Assembly (NCBI GenBank): GCA_024222485.1
Contig: JAAEPJ010000096.1
Coordinates: 1-7,737, forward strand
From: a bacterium
GTDB taxonomy: Bacteria > RUG730 > JAAEPJ01
Length of the DNA: 7,737 bases
Direction: 5' to 3'
Shown: one piece after another, positions 6,262 through 7,737 of the stretch
Layout of the letters: each line of letters opens with the position of its first letter
Position numbering within the stretch: the stretch's first letter is position 1
Notes under the pieces: model-generated
What the model was told of the DNA's origin: nothing
The model's input: only the letters and a program-made list of their open reading frames with translations
Database searches by the model: none
Translations under genes and position numbers: made by a program

Positions 6262-7053
6262 TTATAAATTTCTAATATTAATATTTTTGCCACGCTTCTG
6301 ACATCCTTGTTCATAAATTTGATATTTTTTTGCTAAAACCTGTTTGGCTATTTCTTTTTGTTCAGTAGTTAGGTCAGGATTATTTAAGAGCTTTTTAATT
6401 GATTCAATTCTATACTTATCTAAACAGGGAGTTTCGGATAGTTGATTTAAATGTCCAGCTCTTTTAATAGTAAGCTCGTCTTTGATAAGAGGAACAGAGT
6501 ACTTATAAGTTATTCTTAACCATAAATCATAATCTTCACAAGCGGGGAGCCTTTCATCAAACAGCCCAACTTCCTCAAAAATTTTTTTACGGACCATAAT
6601 GGTAGAGGGGCTAATTAAACATGATGCGAGTGAGCGTTCAAAAATATTTTCACTTTTTTTTTGATGGTGTTTTTTTTGAGAAATAATTTTTCCATCTCTT
6701 AACCATTTTTCATTAGTTTGTGTGATTAAAGTTTGGGGATTATTACTGAAAAATTTAAGCTGTTTCTCTAGCTTCATTGGCAACCAAAGATCATCAGAAT
6801 CTAGAAAGGCAATAAATTTAGCAGATGCGAGGGCAATACCTTTATTTCTAGCAGCACTAACACCTTGATTGTTCTGGTAGATATAACGGATACTTTGATG
6901 TTCTTTGCAAATATTTTTCGTGTTATCCGTAGATCCATCATCAATAATAATTAACTCAAAATTTTGGAAAGTCTGTGAGAGGACAGAATCAATGGCTTCT
7001 TTTAATAATAGCGCACGATTATAAGTCGGAATAATTATACTAATAAGTGGCAT
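6262..7053 (-). CDS. Family 2 (GT-A fold) glycosyltransferase (263 aa)
   Basis: It transfers a sugar from a nucleotide-sugar donor to an unknown acceptor, by inversion, probably at the cytoplasmic face during polysaccharide or lipid-linked glycan assembly. The N-terminal GT2 domain shows IIIPTYNR (6-13), donor-binding IDDGSTDNT (37-45), QGVSAARNKG (63-72) and the metal-binding DSDD (85-88). The likely catalytic acidic site is CEDYDLWLR (172-180). A C-terminal RAGHLNQLSE segment and a lysine-rich helical tail follow. There is no membrane segment or signal peptide, so the protein is soluble or peripheral. ATG 7053 is preceded on its strand by AGGGAG about seven bases upstream. It stands alone, convergent with psd and divergent from the small Smr-like gene; no sugar-nucleotide synthesis or export genes are beside it, so the product glycan cannot be inferred. 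Length is normal for a single-domain GT2. Confidence 0.9.
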   Translation of the reverse strand: MPLISIIIPTYNRALLLKEAIDSVLSQTFQNFELIIIDDGSTDNTKNICKEHQSIRYIYQNNQGVSAARNKGIALASAKFIAFLDSDDLWLPMKLEKQLKFFSNNPQTLITQTNEKWLRDGKIISQKKHHQKKSENIFERSLASCLISPSTIMVRKKIFEEVGLFDERLPACEDYDLWLRITYKYSVPLIKDELTIKRAGHLNQLSETPCLDKYRIESIKKLLNNPDLTTEQKEIAKQVLAKKYQIYEQGCQKRGKNINIRNL

Positions 7054-7270
7054 ATAAACTCCCTATACCCAAGTTTCTATCTATTCAAAGATAGTACAAT
7101 AGTTGAATACAATAATAGTTATAGAAATTGCTAATAAAAGCAAATTTACATATAATAAAATAAAGTTTTTTAGTGGAGAAGAGGTCGATAAAAACTAAGA
7201 TTTATTGATTTAACTTAAACTTAAAGATTGGTTTCATATTTATAAGTAAAACGGTTAAGCAGTAGAGAAA
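7054..7270. other. Divergent intergenic region
   Basis: This 217-base AT-rich gap should hold the promoters of both the glycosyltransferase (minus) and the Smr-like gene (plus). A short hairpin CTATC/GATAG (7077-7094) lies in the glycosyltransferase leader, and TACAATA-type words recur nearby (7095-7115). I could not place a convincing -35/-10 pair for either gene. Confidence 0.4.
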
Positions 7271-7495
7271 ATGAATAAAATAATAAAAATATTAGATTTA
7301 CATGGGAAGCGGCATGAAGAAGTCGAGAATGAGGTTGAAAATTTTGTTCTTTTAAACCCTTGTCCTTTGACAATTGTTACTGGAAATAGTCTGCGGATGC
7401 AAGAGATGGTCAAAAGAATTCTCAATAAATATAACCTCAGATATTCATATTCTTCTGATTTAAACCTGGGGTCTTTGTTTGTTACGGATTATTAG
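7271..7495 (+). CDS. Miniature Smr-like domain protein (74 aa)
   Basis: The protein opens with ILDLHGKRHEEVENEVENFV, matching the LDLHG signature (8-12) and following helix of Smr domains, the small MutS-related nuclease or nucleic-acid binding fold found at the end of MutS2 and as free-standing proteins. A second block, LTIVTGNSLRM (33-43), takes the place of the classical hydrophobic-strand plus HGxGxG loop, here as TGNS. A final strand LGSLFVTDY ends the chain. At 74 residues it is at the short end for this domain. Asp9 and His11 of the first motif are kept, so DNA or RNA binding or cleavage is possible but not demonstrated. ATG 7271 has only a weak purine-rich AGTAGAGA upstream. It appears monocistronic, with a terminator overlapping its stop codon. 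Its neighbours give no functional hint. Confidence 0.72.
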   Translation: MNKIIKILDLHGKRHEEVENEVENFVLLNPCPLTIVTGNSLRMQEMVKRILNKYNLRYSYSSDLNLGSLFVTDY

Positions 7496-7538
7496 TATGG
7501 CGAGCCGTAAATGCTTATATCTTAATACTAATTTTTTT
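7491..7538 (+). terminator. AU-rich intrinsic terminator overlapping the Smr-like stop codon
   Basis: ATTAGTAT (7491-7498) and ATACTAAT (7525-7532) are exact inverted repeats, and the right arm runs straight into a T-run (7532-7538). The loop contains a small internal GGC/GCC pairing (7499-7506). The left arm includes the TAG stop codon at 7493-7495. The layout is that of a Rho-independent terminator, although the outer stem is entirely AU-rich and weak apart from one G-C pair. Confidence 0.55.
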
Positions 7539-7600
7539 GCTTTTTCTACTTTGATAAAATTTTAGATTTCTCGTCATGAATAAATATTGCAAATTGTTTT

Positions 7601-7737
7601 TGTAATGTACCCCTTTTAGTCAAGAAAAAAATGGGAGAGTTTTATAAAGCAACTTTAAGTTCTTTATGATAATATTGATTAGGTGTTAAATAATTAAGGC
7701 TCTGATGTGGAAAATCATAATTATAATCATTTATCCA
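7601..7737 (-). mobile_element. IS3-family insertion sequence, 3' end only (runs off the window)
   Basis: The last 137 bases are the transposase 3' end of an insertion sequence read on the minus strand. The probable outer boundary is 7601, where TGTAATGTACCCCTTTTAG begins; IS3-family terminal inverted repeats typically start with TG and those of the IS150-type subgroup with TGTA followed by a C-rich block. The transposase stop at 7642-7644 lies about 40 bases inside this end, a normal distance. The other end and the target duplication are outside the window. Bases 7539-7600, between the Smr-like terminator and the element, hold nothing I recognise. Confidence 0.75.
7642..7737 (-). CDS. IS3-family transposase (OrfB, DDE integrase), C-terminal 31 residues
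   Basis: The visible product reads WINDYNYDFPHQSLNY, then LTPNQYYHKELKVAL and a TAA stop. The YNxxxPHQSLNYLTPxxY block is the hallmark tail of the retroviral-type integrase core in IS3-family OrfB transposases; it normally reads YNxxRPHQSL, with Arg where this copy has Phe. The catalytic D, D and E residues, and the OrfA/OrfB frameshift site, lie beyond the right edge of the window. Whether the element is intact cannot be judged, but this tail has no frameshift or early stop. Confidence 0.88.
   Translation of the reverse strand, partial: WINDYNYDFPHQSLNYLTPNQYYHKELKVAL

Noticed and set aside
7497-7565. 22-codon ORF starting one base after the Smr-like stop
   Set aside because: It has no ribosome binding site, lies inside the terminator stem-loop, and matches no known protein.
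1-7737. CRISPR array, toxin-antitoxin, phage or alternative genetic code
   Set aside because: No regularly spaced repeats and no such gene families are seen; genes read normally with the standard code although no TGA stop happens to be used.

Overview
The window is AT-rich bacterial chromosome carrying housekeeping genes on the plus strand, one glycosyltransferase on the minus strand, and the end of an insertion sequence at the right edge. An exported beta-barrel-like protein with a signal peptide points to a Gram-negative-type envelope. The phosphatidylserine decarboxylase resembles the chlamydial form (FNDFF block, HDYHRFH block, GGSS processing site). Together with the character of DXS and the glycosyltransferase, this is compatible with a low-GC member of the PVC or Omnitrophica-like candidate lineages. 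That placement is an impression from remembered family members, not a demonstrated result. All eight protein-coding stops visible are TAA or TAG, and the ordinary genetic code fits.

Layout. At 1-286 is a leader followed by a secreted, probably outer-membrane barrel protein (287-1012). A large imperfect palindrome lies just after it (1017-1066), then about 340 bases of AT-rich spacer. A RhlE-type DEAD-box RNA helicase with a TTG start (1406-2665) is followed at 44 bases by a 34-residue, very lysine-rich protein (2710-2814), probably co-transcribed. A 400-base spacer with two mutually exclusive hairpins leads to dxs (3218-5029). Then come a tRNA-Gln with anticodon CUG (5081-5151) and psd (5319-6200). 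A hairpin plus T-run separates psd from a convergent family 2 glycosyltransferase (7053-6262, minus). A 74-residue miniature Smr-like protein (7271-7495) ends in an AU-rich terminator. From 7601 to the window edge is the terminal end of an IS3-family element, with the last 31 residues of its transposase on the minus strand.

How the genes relate. DXS opens the non-mevalonate isoprenoid pathway and Psd makes phosphatidylethanolamine. Both supply the envelope, as presumably do the barrel protein and the glycosyltransferase. Spacing and spacer structures argue for several short transcription units rather than one operon; the helicase plus small basic protein is the only tight pair. I found no CRISPR array, prophage, defence or toxin-antitoxin module. 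No clearly new multi-gene system is visible; the best leads are the small basic protein beside the helicase, the structured spacer before dxs, and the miniature Smr protein.
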